Origin: Chlamydiota bacterium | GTDB taxonomy: Bacteria; Chlamydiota; Chlamydiia; Chlamydiales; JAAZZY01 | Length of the DNA stretch: 41,061 nucleotides | NCBI GenBank assembly: GCA_022601345.1 | Contig: JAJACU010000033.1 | Coordinates: 1-41,061, forward strand | Reading direction: 5' to 3' | Part shown: in pieces, positions 1 to 8,800 of the stretch | Numbering within the stretch: the stretch's first letter is position 1 | Layout: each line of letters begins with the position of its first letter | Translations under genes and position numbers: made by a program | Notes under the pieces: generated by a model | What the model saw: only the letters and a program-made list of their open reading frames with translations | The model's database searches: none | What the model was told of the DNA's origin: nothing

Positions 1-194
1 CCGCTAAATGGTATCTTGTGATAGTGGTCATCAATACTGATGCTTTTAGAAGATCTATAGTAAGGGTCAATGGTTAGGTCTGCAACAGGTACAGATATAA
101 AAGCTGGTTCTTTTAGGTCTGCTAGCAGGTTAAAGCTGCAGCAAACAGCTAGGGTTAAAAAAAACGCATATATTTTTGACTGAACAGAGAGCAC
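1..194 (-). CDS. Secreted protein, 5' part only, possibly NlpC/P60 family
   Basis: An open leftward frame enters from the left edge. It reads without a stop from a GTG at 194 to base 1; the frame is open back to a TAA near 228, so a TTG at 224 is another possible start. From the GTG the protein begins with a short n-region holding one lysine, then a hydrophobic stretch (AFFLTLAVCCSFNLLA), which is a plausible Sec signal peptide. The mature part follows with the segment SVPVADL. That segment resembles the start of the SH3-like domain in NlpC/P60 peptidoglycan endopeptidases, a family present in chlamydiae. No catalytic domain lies inside the window, so the family is a guess. No Shine-Dalgarno sequence is visible before either start. 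Confidence 0.5.
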   Translation of the reverse strand, partial: MLSVQSKIYAFFLTLAVCCSFNLLADLKEPAFISVPVADLTIDPYYRSSKSISIDDHYHKIPFS

Positions 195-338
195 AATAAC
201 AGTTGGTAGTAATAATTCTTTCAAACTTTAGAGAATCAAAAATAAAAATAAAAGAACTAAAAGTCACTACAATAAATCCTTAACATTATTTAAGTAAGTT
301 GTTAACATCGCCATCAAAAAAAATCTCAGGAGCATTAA

Positions 339-896
339 ATGGAATTAACTTTAAACTTAAAGCCCGCAAATCAGCTTGTTCAGGCAGCTGCAGAAAAACT
401 CAATTGCACAGTGCTAGGCTTTTCGAAGGCTGTAGCAGAAGGGGCTGAAAAGGCAAATAAATTTTTATTTCAAGATGAGAATAGTGGGAGTTTTACGCTA
501 TCTGTTTTTGGTGGACTCGCAGTTTCTAGTTATAACCCAAGCAACTTGCTTGTTGGATTGTGTGCTGTAGCATTCTCAAGTGCCGTTATTTCTTACAAGG
601 AAGCGCCACTTTCAGAGGAGTGCATTTTGGAGACAGCCAGAGGTGAGCTTGCGTTTGAACACCCAAGCTTTGAAGGTGATCAGTTAGAGTTGGCTAAGAG
701 CCACCCTGAAGAGTTTGAGCAGATCACATCAATGTATAGAAGTCGTAACGAAGCTGCAGATCGTGGAAATAACCTCTGCAACCTTGCAGTAACAAATGCT
801 GCCATGACTCTTGCGTCTCAAGCTTTGCTGGGAAATAATACACTTGGTCTTCTTTCTCTTGCAGCAACATCGGCTGTCCGTATAATGAATGGATAA
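339..896 (+). CDS. Small protein with paired hydrophobic segments, Inc-like
   Basis: A 185-residue protein that I do not recognise by family. A good Shine-Dalgarno sequence (aggag) sits 6 nt before the ATG. Residues 1-45 are Ala-rich and look helical. Residues 51-64 and 69-86 are two short hydrophobic stretches separated by a Tyr-Asn-Pro-Ser turn, a bilobed pattern like that of chlamydial inclusion-membrane (Inc) proteins. A third hydrophobic stretch lies at 147-181, after an acidic middle region. There is no signal peptide. The gene stands alone, with a terminator directly behind it, so it is probably a monocistronic unit. The next gene has the same size class and architecture and may be a diverged paralogue. 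Inc or type III effector status is inference from hydropathy only. Confidence 0.8.
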   Translation: MELTLNLKPANQLVQAAAEKLNCTVLGFSKAVAEGAEKANKFLFQDENSGSFTLSVFGGLAVSSYNPSNLLVGLCAVAFSSAVISYKEAPLSEECILETARGELAFEHPSFEGDQLELAKSHPEEFEQITSMYRSRNEAADRGNNLCNLAVTNAAMTLASQALLGNNTLGLLSLAATSAVRIMNG

Positions 897-923
897 CATT
901 TAAAATTTAATATTTAAAACTTT

Positions 924-955
924 AAGAGCTTGCCTAGTAGCAGGCTCTTTTTTTT
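924..955 (+). terminator. Rho-independent terminator
   Basis: A 10-bp stem (aagagcttgc / gcaggctctt, one G-U pair) with a 6-nt loop is followed by a run of nine T. It lies 28 nt behind the stop of the 185-residue protein and separates it from the next gene. Confidence 0.85.
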
Positions 956-1027
956 ATCTTTATCTTTTCTTAATAAACAAAACTCATACTGCTTGCAAAT
1001 TCAGAATACTTACAAAGAGGTTAAGCT

Positions 1028-1513
1028 ATGATTACTGTTAGTTACACATTTGATGAAAAACCATTTCTTGAAGCGAAAAACATTGCAGCTCGAGCCTTTG
1101 AGCAAGGTAAAGAGCGGTTGAGCGTTGCAGGTAAAATCGTAGGTCGTCATGCCCACGAGGCTTGTAGGCAAGCTCAAAACTTTGCAAAAGAAAATTTTAA
1201 AGGAAGTTTACCAAATGTCTTGTTATATTCGAGTCTTGCTGCAAGTGTTGCAACAAGTATTTCAGGAAGCCTTTTTTTGCCAAGAAGCAGCGCTTTAGCG
1301 TTAAACGTTTTTACTTTCGCTAATCTTAGGCTGCTTTCAGACCCAAAAATAAAAAAGCACCTAAGTCCGCAAGATCAAAAAACAGTTAATATTGCCAAAG
1401 GTAATATTGCAATAAATGTTGCAACTCAAATTTTTGGAATCTCTCCAACTGTAAAGCTAGCGCTTACAGCTTATAACACTTTGTCAAGTCAGTTTACATT
1501 TGAACGCACTTAG
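1028..1513 (+). CDS. Small protein with paired hydrophobic segments, Inc-like
   Basis: A 161-residue protein of unknown family. The Shine-Dalgarno sequence agagg lies 8 nt before the ATG. The N-terminal 55 residues are helical and basic, with many Ala, Lys, Arg and His. Residues 61-84 and 88-103 form a hydrophobic pair split by Pro-Arg. A second hydrophobic zone covers about 125-153. Order and spacing mimic the gene just upstream (helical head, bilobed hydrophobic pair, polar linker, hydrophobic tail), so the two may have arisen by duplication, although sequence identity is low by eye. It is flanked by terminators on both sides, so it is transcribed alone. No signal peptide is seen, which fits type III export better than Sec export if it is exported at all. 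Confidence 0.78.
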   Translation: MITVSYTFDEKPFLEAKNIAARAFEQGKERLSVAGKIVGRHAHEACRQAQNFAKENFKGSLPNVLLYSSLAASVATSISGSLFLPRSSALALNVFTFANLRLLSDPKIKKHLSPQDQKTVNIAKGNIAINVATQIFGISPTVKLALTAYNTLSSQFTFERT

Positions 1514-1545
1514 ATTTGTGTTGCTGATTTTAGAGTTGAACTAAT

Positions 1546-1570
1546 AAAAACCCCAGTTTGGGGTTTTTTT
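1546..1570 (+). terminator. Rho-independent terminator
   Basis: The stem aaaaacccc / ggggttttt closes a 5-nt loop (agttt) and runs into a T tract. It ends the 161-residue protein's transcript only 28 nt before the ung start codon, so ung must have its own promoter inside or just after this element. Confidence 0.85.
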
Positions 1571-1585
1571 ATATCTAGTTTTTTT

Positions 1586-1591
1586 TATAAT
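1586..1591 (+). promoter_or_regulatory. Candidate -10 hexamer of ung
   Basis: A perfect TATAAT ends 7 nt before the ung ATG and directly follows the upstream terminator. Transcription from it would start at or next to the ATG, giving a leaderless mRNA. No clear -35 hexamer is visible at the right distance, where the sequence is the T tract of the terminator. Confidence 0.4.
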
Positions 1592-1598
1592 CGCTTTT

Positions 1599-2315
1599 AT
1601 GAAAACACTAGAATACTTTTCAACAACATCAGCACCTCTTTATGACTCGAGTTGGGCCTCTTTTTTTGAAAGAGAGTCTCAAAACCCTTATTTCAAACAT
1701 CTTATAGATTTTTTGAAGAGGGAGGAGTCTTGTGAATCTTCAGTTTTTCCTTCTAAGTCTTTAATCTTCAATGCTTTTCTTCAGGTTCCTTTAGACAGGG
1801 TTCGTGTCGTTATTGTTGGGCAGGATCCATATCATGGTTATGGGCAAGCTCATGGATTAAGCTTTAGTGTTACCCAGGGGGTTGTTCCCCCACCATCGTT
1901 AAAAAATATCTTTAAAGAGTTGAAAGACGATCTGCACATTGAAGATCCACGGCATGGCTGTCTGCTGAGCTGGGCCGATCAAGGAGTTTTGTTGCTAAAT
2001 GCAATACTGACAGTAAGAGCAAGTGAACCCAAGTCTCACCATGGGCAAGGCTGGGAGACTTTTACAGATAATGTTATTCAAGAGCTGGCTAATCAGGATC
2101 GCCCAATGGTTTTTATGCTTTGGGGGAAGTCAGCGCAGCAGAAATGCCTTCACTTGTTGAGTGAGAAAAAGTCATCAAAACACCTCGTTTTACAAACAAC
2201 GCACCCCTCTCCTTTTTCAGCCTATAACGGGTTTTTAGGATCTAAGCACTTTTCACGAGCCAATGACTTTTTGGTGAAAAATCAGCTCCAACCTATAGAT
2301 TGGTCTGTAAAGTAA
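1599..2315 (+). CDS. ung: Uracil-DNA glycosylase, family 1
   Basis: Removes uracil from DNA as the first step of base excision repair, in the cytoplasm. At 238 residues it matches the usual family-1 length. The water-activating motif GQDPYHG is at 74-80 (catalytic Asp76). The segment LLLNAILTVR is at 131-140. The DNA-intercalation motif HPSPFS is at 202-207 (catalytic His202), followed by GSKHFS at 214-219, as in the family. No Shine-Dalgarno sequence precedes the ATG; instead a TATAAT box ends 7 nt upstream, which suggests a leaderless transcript. The gene is isolated between a terminator and a small unknown gene. Identification is secure. Confidence 0.97.
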   Translation: MKTLEYFSTTSAPLYDSSWASFFERESQNPYFKHLIDFLKREESCESSVFPSKSLIFNAFLQVPLDRVRVVIVGQDPYHGYGQAHGLSFSVTQGVVPPPSLKNIFKELKDDLHIEDPRHGCLLSWADQGVLLLNAILTVRASEPKSHHGQGWETFTDNVIQELANQDRPMVFMLWGKSAQQKCLHLLSEKKSSKHLVLQTTHPSPFSAYNGFLGSKHFSRANDFLVKNQLQPIDWSVK

Positions 2316-2389
2316 ATATTTTAATATTAAGCCTTTATTTGTTCTTAATACCTAGTTGATACAATACATATAGAAACAAGGAAGGTTAT

Positions 2390-2761
2390 ATGACTCATTT
2401 AAATGAATTTCAAGATTACTACTATGATCTCGTTCTGAAAAAAAGCTTAGATATCAGTATCAAAAGTGTAGATTGTTACATAGAGTTGTCGAATAAAGGT
2501 CAAGAAATGAGCATTTTAACGACTATTTGCCAAGGCAGGGCAGAGTTAAAGGAGAACGTTTTGCGCAAACAACAATACTTTAGAGAGCAAAATTTTTTAA
2601 TTGATACTCGAAACAAGCAAGTTGTAATAGCGAGAAAGTTTGATTTTACAAGGATGTCCCCGGACACTTTCGCTCTAAAAATGGCCCAGTTTCACTCAGA
2701 TGTTTTAAAGTGCCGAAGTGAAATGGGATCCTTAGAAGAAGGCGTTCTAATTCCTCGATAA
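2390..2761 (+). CDS. Small conserved-looking hypothetical protein
   Basis: A 123-residue soluble protein of unknown function. A strong Shine-Dalgarno sequence (aaggaagg) lies 4 nt before the ATG, so translation is well supported. The chain is mixed helix and strand, tyrosine-rich near the start, with no signal peptide or membrane segment. I recall a small hypothetical gene near ung in Chlamydia (the CT606.1 area) that could be its counterpart, but I cannot test this. The stop codon touches the parS-like palindrome at 2762-2777. Confidence 0.75.
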   Translation: MTHLNEFQDYYYDLVLKKSLDISIKSVDCYIELSNKGQEMSILTTICQGRAELKENVLRKQQYFREQNFLIDTRNKQVVIARKFDFTRMSPDTFALKMAQFHSDVLKCRSEMGSLEEGVLIPR

Positions 2762-2777
2762 TGTTCCACGTGGAACA
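2762..2777. promoter_or_regulatory. parS: parS-type centromere site (ParB-binding palindrome)
   Basis: The 16 bases TGTTCCACGTGGAACA are a perfect palindrome. They match the chromosomal parS consensus (TGTTNCACGTGAAACA class) and the form described in Pseudomonas and myxobacteria. The element exactly fills the gap between two convergent genes: the upstream stop ends at 2761 and the phosphohexomutase stop codon starts at 2779. Having no loop and no T tract, it is a poor terminator. ParB would bind and spread from such a site to load SMC and engage ParA. A ParA-family gene lies 8 kb away, but no parB is in the window. No second copy was found here. Confidence 0.75.
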
Positions 2778-2778
2778 A

Positions 2779-4533
2779 TTAAGAGAGGACTTGCCTTAGT
2801 TCATTAGTCAACAGTTCTATTCTCTCATCTAAGATTTTAATACCCTGCTCAATGTTTTTTTCACTTTGATCAACAACCCCACAGTAGATTTTAACTTTTG
2901 GTTCTGTTCCCGAAGGGCGGATGACCAGCTTGCTGCCATCTTCTAACCAAAACAAAAGAACGTTGGATTTGGGTAGAGTTATAGGAGCTTCTTTTCCTGA
3001 AACTAAATCTGTTTTAATTGAAGCTTGGTAATCTTCAAAAGTTTTTACAGCCTTACCTGCAAAAGATTTAGGGGGGCTTGTCCTAAGGTTTTCCATCATC
3101 TTTTGGATGTTGTCTTTAGTTTCTTTGGAGTCTGGGTACACTACTGAGATAAGCTTCTCTCTGTAAATCCCGTGTTTTTTATAGATTTCATGTAAAACAT
3201 CTATGAGTGTTTTTCCTTGAAGTTTGGCCTGCAAAGCTACTTCACAAATCAGAGAGCTCATAATAATAGCATCTTTATCTCTAGAGTGAGTTCCCAAAAG
3301 GTATCCATAGGATTCTTCTCCCCCAAAAATATATTGATAGGTAGCTGGTTTGCTTTGTTTCCATTGGTAGATAAGCTGTCCTATGTACTTAAACCCAGTA
3401 AGAACATCAAAGCATGTTTTTTTGTAGGACTCAACAATTGCTTTAAAAAGCTCTGAAGTAACTATCGTTTTTACAAAAGCTGCATTTTCAGGCATCTTTC
3501 CATTTTTTTCTAAGGCTTCACATAAATGGTGGGCACAAATACAGGCCATTTCGTTTCCTGAAAGTAAAGCTGCTTTACATTGATGAAGTACTGCTACTCC
3601 TATTCTGTCACAGTCTGGATCAGTACCTAAAAGAATGTCAGCTTCATCAGCTAAAAGCTGTTTGATGCCCATTTTCATAGCCTTTTCTTCTTCCGGGTTA
3701 GGCTTTTCGACAGTTGGGAAATTTCCATCGGCTATAGCCTGCTTTTCTACTAAGCTCAAAGATGAAAAACCCCAGTCTTTAATAATTTTAGGAACCATTG
3801 TAATTCCTGATCCATGTAAGGGGGTATACACAACCTTGAGTCTTTCTCCTTTAAATTTATTATCACCTGGAAACTGTTGTAGGGATCTAACGGTATCTAG
3901 GTATACGTGGTCTAGTCGATCATCAATATAATGAATAAGGTTTGAGTTCATATCAGGCAGAGTTCTTATTTGATCAAGATCTGTGATATTGTAAACCTCT
4001 TTGATGATTCCTTCATCGTGTGGAGGTAAAACCTGAGCTCCGTCATTCCAGTAGACTTTATAGCCATTGTATTGAGGCGGATTGTGGGAGGCTGTTATCA
4101 TAATTGCTGAAGTACAGTTTTGATGTCTGCAACCAAAAGAAACCATTGGAACAGGTCTCATTTCTCTATAGATATAGACTCTGATATTATTAGCAGCAAA
4201 AACCTTGGCTGCCACTTCACTAAAAAAAGGAGAGTTGTTGCGACTGTCATGTCCTATAAGAACACTGTGTGGCTCTTTAGAAGGTTTTAAGTTAATGTAG
4301 TTTGAAAGGCCTTGAGTTGCAGAGGCTATTGTATACTGATTCATCCTGTTTGTTCCTGGGCCCATCAGTCCGCGAAGACCTCCTGTTCCAAAAGCCATTC
4401 TCGTATAAAAGGCATCAACAATCTGTTGAGGATCTTGTTTAATTAGACGTCGAATTTCATCTTTTGAATCTTTGTCATAATTTCCGTTAAGCCATGTATC
4501 TACATTTTTTTGGGTCGTTTCATCAAATTGCAT
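2779..4533 (-). CDS. Phosphohexomutase (phosphoglucomutase/phosphomannomutase)
   Basis: Interconverts hexose 1-phosphate and 6-phosphate, linking glycolytic sugars to glycogen and sugar-nucleotide synthesis. At 584 residues it fits the PgcA-like bacterial subgroup. Four family loops are present in order: the phosphoserine loop TASHNP at 147-152 (Ser149), the metal loop GTDPDCDR at 303-310, the sugar loop GEESYG at 405-410, and the phosphate loop RPSGTEPK at 539-546. The chain is complete and looks active. Sugar preference cannot be read from sequence. It is transcribed leftward, diverges from the yhaO-like gene, and ends one base from the parS-like palindrome. Confidence 0.95.
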   Translation of the reverse strand: MQFDETTQKNVDTWLNGNYDKDSKDEIRRLIKQDPQQIVDAFYTRMAFGTGGLRGLMGPGTNRMNQYTIASATQGLSNYINLKPSKEPHSVLIGHDSRNNSPFFSEVAAKVFAANNIRVYIYREMRPVPMVSFGCRHQNCTSAIMITASHNPPQYNGYKVYWNDGAQVLPPHDEGIIKEVYNITDLDQIRTLPDMNSNLIHYIDDRLDHVYLDTVRSLQQFPGDNKFKGERLKVVYTPLHGSGITMVPKIIKDWGFSSLSLVEKQAIADGNFPTVEKPNPEEEKAMKMGIKQLLADEADILLGTDPDCDRIGVAVLHQCKAALLSGNEMACICAHHLCEALEKNGKMPENAAFVKTIVTSELFKAIVESYKKTCFDVLTGFKYIGQLIYQWKQSKPATYQYIFGGEESYGYLLGTHSRDKDAIIMSSLICEVALQAKLQGKTLIDVLHEIYKKHGIYREKLISVVYPDSKETKDNIQKMMENLRTSPPKSFAGKAVKTFEDYQASIKTDLVSGKEAPITLPKSNVLLFWLEDGSKLVIRPSGTEPKVKIYCGVVDQSEKNIEQGIKILDERIELLTNELRQVLS

Positions 4534-4566
4534 TAAGCTTCTAATTGCTCCTAATTTTTAAACCTA

Positions 4567-4596
4567 TTGACTCTCAAGTCATCAACAACATATATT
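4567..4596 (+). promoter_or_regulatory. Candidate sigma-70-type promoter of the yhaO/yhaN pair
   Basis: TTGACT and TATATT are separated by 18 bp, each one base off consensus, in the divergent gap between the phosphohexomutase and the yhaO-like gene. Predicted initiation near 4603 leaves a leader of about 24 nt. Confidence 0.5.
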
Positions 4597-4626
4597 TCTA
4601 GATAACATGAAAACAAAAAAAATAAT

Positions 4627-5862
4627 ATGAAATTTATTCATGTTGCAGACATACATCTCGATAGTAGGGCAACAGCATTAAAAAGTTTTTATGGTCAAGA
4701 TTCTGTCTGCATTTCACAACTGCAGCAGAATGCGTTCGCCTCTTTAATAGATCTTGCCCTTAGGGAAAAGGTTGATTTCATACTAATTGCTGGTGATTTA
4801 TTTGATAGTAACTGGAAAGATTACAGTGTCGGCTTATTTTTTATTCAGCAAATAAAAAGGCTTAAGTGTCCTGTGTACTTTATTCGAGGAAATCATGATT
4901 CAGAAAGTAGGCTGGTGAAATCACTGCCCTACCCTGAAAATGTTAAAGTTTTTGAAAGTTCAAGCTCCCATTCAATTGTAGACGAAAAGCTAAAGGTTGT
5001 TGTTCATGGACAAAGTTATGCCCACTACCATATCCAGGATGATTTAGCTGCTGCGTACCCAAATCCTGTTTCAGGGTATTTAAATATTGGCCTTCTTCAT
5101 ACTAGTGGAGATAGGCGAAATGGTGAAAGTCCATATGCTCCTTTTGAAAAGGAGGCCTTAGTAGCTAAAAAATATAATTATTGGGCTCTTGGTCATCTAC
5201 ATCAAAATCAGATCCTTAGTAAAGATCCATATATAGTTTATAGTGGGGCTTTACAGGGTAGACACGTTAAGGAAGCCGGTCGAAAAGGCTGTTATTTGAT
5301 AACTACAAAAAATCAAGAGATTGCTGAAGTAAGCTTTTGTCACCTTTCAACTGTTCAATGGGGAAAAGTTAGTGTTGATCTAACTGGGATAACCCGAGAA
5401 GAACAGCTTAAAGTGTTAATTCTTGAAGAAGTAAACAGACATATAAAAGACCAAGAGCCAGCAGAATTAGTTTTAAGGATAGTTTTTGAGGGGCAAAATG
5501 ACCTTTTAGCTGCCTTTGAAAATGATCATGAAAGGTGGATTAATGTAATTTTTTGCTGGTTAGATCAGAATATTAATATAAAAGTGCATATAGAAAAGCT
5601 TGTAGATTGTAGCTCTACAGAAGCTGAGAGGAAAGATCGAGTTTTGGAAAACCCAATCTTGACAAGTTTGTTAGGAAAGCTAGATGACTCCAATATAAAG
5701 AAAGAGCTGCATGAAATTTTCTCTCAAGAGTATAATTCATTAAAACAAAAAATTCCCGATGAAGTGTTCGATGTCGCCTTAATGAATCAAAATGATGATG
5801 ATTTAGTTCAAGCAAACCTAACCAACCACATTAAATCCTATTTAGAATCTAAGTTTTTTTGA
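4627..5862 (+). CDS. Mre11/SbcD-family DNA repair exonuclease, YhaO-like
   Basis: Predicted Mn-dependent nuclease acting on DNA ends with the ATPase encoded next door. The calcineurin-type metallophosphoesterase motifs are complete: DIH at 8-10, GDLFD at 56-60, GNHD at 88-91, LLHTS at 156-160 and GHLH at 189-192. Length (411) and the segment YSGALQGRH fit the Bacillus YhaO branch better than classical SbcD. The C-terminal 170 residues form the accessory region. The ATG follows an A-rich stretch without an obvious Shine-Dalgarno sequence. The gene is 10 bp from the yhaN-like gene, so the two surely form an operon. I do not recall this pair in Chlamydia proper, so it looks lineage-specific. Confidence 0.92.
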   Translation: MKFIHVADIHLDSRATALKSFYGQDSVCISQLQQNAFASLIDLALREKVDFILIAGDLFDSNWKDYSVGLFFIQQIKRLKCPVYFIRGNHDSESRLVKSLPYPENVKVFESSSSHSIVDEKLKVVVHGQSYAHYHIQDDLAAAYPNPVSGYLNIGLLHTSGDRRNGESPYAPFEKEALVAKKYNYWALGHLHQNQILSKDPYIVYSGALQGRHVKEAGRKGCYLITTKNQEIAEVSFCHLSTVQWGKVSVDLTGITREEQLKVLILEEVNRHIKDQEPAELVLRIVFEGQNDLLAAFENDHERWINVIFCWLDQNINIKVHIEKLVDCSSTEAERKDRVLENPILTSLLGKLDDSNIKKELHEIFSQEYNSLKQKIPDEVFDVALMNQNDDDLVQANLTNHIKSYLESKFF

Positions 5863-5872
5863 GAACATTCAA

Positions 5873-8800
5873 ATGAAAGTATTACAAATAGACCTTCGTG
5901 CATATGGCCATTACTCAAACAATACCATTAGATTTGATCCAAAGAAGAATATACATGTAATATTCGGAGAAAATGAGGCTGGAAAAACTAGTTTTACTAG
6001 AGCTTTACAAGCTCTTCTTTTTGGTTTAGAAAAAAAATCTTCAGATACGTTTTTACATTCTTTTGAAGAGCTGTACTTAGAGGGGCTTCTTCAAAATAGT
6101 GCCGGAAAATTTTTAAAAATCACTAGAAACTCTTTAAACAAAAGAAAGCAAGCTCTTTTACAGCTCGGTGTTAATTCTTCATTTGACAAGCAAACTTTAA
6201 TAAATCTTTTTTTTCTGAACCAAGAGTCAATAGTTTTAGGTTCAAAAGACTTAATTGAAAATATAAAGCATTTTGACATTAGCCTATTCACTTCAATACA
6301 AGGAACTCAGAGCATATTAAAAACTATTAAGAGCTCTGAAACTGAAATTGAAAATTTATATAAGCCTAAAGGAGTAAAACCATTAATTAATCAAAAACTT
6401 AAACTAATTGAGGATTTACAAGAGCAAAAGGCAAGCTTATATCTATCTATTGATAAATGGAAAAAGCTACAAATTGAAACAAAAAGCGTTAAAGAAAAAA
6501 AAGACGCTCTCTCAAAAAGCACAAAACTTCTTTTAGAAGAGCTTTCAAAGTTGAAAATTCTAGAAGAAACTTATCCTCCCATTGAAGAATATGAGAAGTT
6601 AAGCCGTGCGAGTCAACTTTTAAACAAAGATCTAATTTTTGAAAAAGAGTTTCTGGATAAATATTTTTTACTAGAAAATCAAAACTCAAAACATCTAAGT
6701 CAGCAAAACTTACTCAAAGATGAGATCGAGAAAATTGAAAATGACTTAAATTTACTATCCTATGACTCTGAAATAATTAACAAAAAATCTGAGTTTGAAC
6801 TACTTGCTAAAGACTACACTGAATATGAACAGCTAGTTAAAAAAGAAGCAGCTCTTCATTGCGAGCTAGTAAAAACTAAGCATCAGTATAAAACGATTAA
6901 CCTGGATTTACAAAAAGTAATTAAAACTTCGTTTTCTTTAAACGACTGGGAAAGAGTAAGAGTTAACATCCTTGAAATTTTAGAAGCATTTAAATTGGCT
7001 TCAAAATTTCATGCCAAAAACTTACTAATAAAAGAAAACTATGAGCAATCTTTAGAAAAATTTAAGAGACAAAAATCTTTGTTAGAATTTTCAGCTGTTG
7101 AAAGCGATCACAAACTCTTATGGAACCTAGAAAACAAAGCCAAGCTCGGAGTAAATTTAGGTCAACTTTCAGGTGAAATTGATTCTCTGCTAACTAAGGT
7201 AAATAAATTTAGCTTTTTGAAGCAAATACTTACAAGAAACAAGACTGCTTCACTTGAGTTGTCATCTAGAAGTCAGCTTTTGAAGTTTCAAAAACAATAT
7301 TTAGCGCTGATAACTCGCTATAAATTGAATAATGAAAAACTTCTTGAGTCTCAGTCTGCATTATTAAAGTTTAAAGGGGATGAGTCTGTAAGTCGTTATA
7401 ACTGTGAATCTAAACTAAGTAGTTATTTCAAAAATAAAAAAATTAGACAGCGCTTAACGGCAAGTTTATTAGAGAATTGGACTGCTAAAAATCTAAATGA
7501 AAAGTACGCATCTTATTTAGAGTTAAAAGCTTTACTTGATGAAGAAGATCTTGTTGAGAAGTATCTATTTGATAATTTGAAGTATTTATCAGATGCAACT
7601 GAAACTATAGACTTAGAGAGTCGAATTAAAGATTTTTTAGCTCAAGAGGTACAGTTTAAGACTGACATAAGGTCTTTTGAAAACAGTCTTTATGATAATA
7701 TTCCTATTTTTCGTCTTATAAAAAGAGTAGATTTTCTAGATGGAGCTGCTGTAGAGGAAATTTTTACCTTTTTAGATCATATAGCTGAATTAGTTTCCTT
7801 GCTTAAAGAAGAAAACACTCAAATTGAACTCATTTCTAAAGCACATCAACATTTAGCTCTTTCAAGCCCTTACGGTAATTTATCTGAGTTGATTCACTCT
7901 TTGAAAGAGATGATTGAGAAGAAAAAGCAGTCAAATACTGTTATAGAAAATTTTGAGACAGAAATTTCAGCTCTTGAAAAATCTCTTGAAACTATTCTAA
8001 GTGAAATTCATGAGAATAACACCTCTCTTGAAAAATTAAAGAAAGATTGGGCCAATGTTTGCTCCCAGTTTCAAATAGAATCGTCTTTTGATTTGAAAGA
8101 AATAGAAAGCTTAATTAAAAAAATGGATAATTTTTTTGAACTTTCAAAAGTTATTAAATCTGATAATTTAGTTCTGAAAAATTTAATGGATAAAATAAAA
8201 ACATACAAGAGTAAGTTTCTATCTATTTTTGGATTTACAGATATAAATCCAAAAGTAATTTCTATGAAAATATTAGAAGTGTCTAAACACGAGAATATAA
8301 AAACCAATCATACAAACTTGAGTTTTTTAAAGGATAGTAAAGCCAAAGAACTTAAAAATGTAATTAAAGAGCACGGCAAAGTGTCTAAAGAGTTGAAAAA
8401 ACTTTTGCTCTCTTTCTCAATTGAAGAATGCAGTTTAACATGTAGTAATTTGAACAACTCGAAAAGTTACTTTGTTTTAAAAGATAAGCTTGATCAACTT
8501 AAAATTTCTTTAGATTTAAAGTGCTCTGGGTATGGTTTTGAATACTTTTTTGAAATGTTTAAACTTTATAGCGATAGTAAAGCGATAGTTAAATTAAAAA
8601 ATGAAAAATCTAACTTAATAAATGAGTCTAAAGTTAGGCTCACAACATTAGAAAAAGAATTAGGAGCCCTTTCCTATAGAGAAAGTATTCATTATGATTT
8701 TGATAAGAAGCATCAGTTAGAGAAAAAAATACAAACTGAAATTTTTGAACTTAAAAACCTTTTAAATTCTCTTTTGATAGCAAAAACGACTGTTAAATTT

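Noticed and set aside
3217-3931. Rightward frames of 79 and 98 codons inside the phosphohexomutase gene
   Set aside because: They lie antisense to conserved catalytic loops, have no ribosome-binding site and odd composition; they are shadows.
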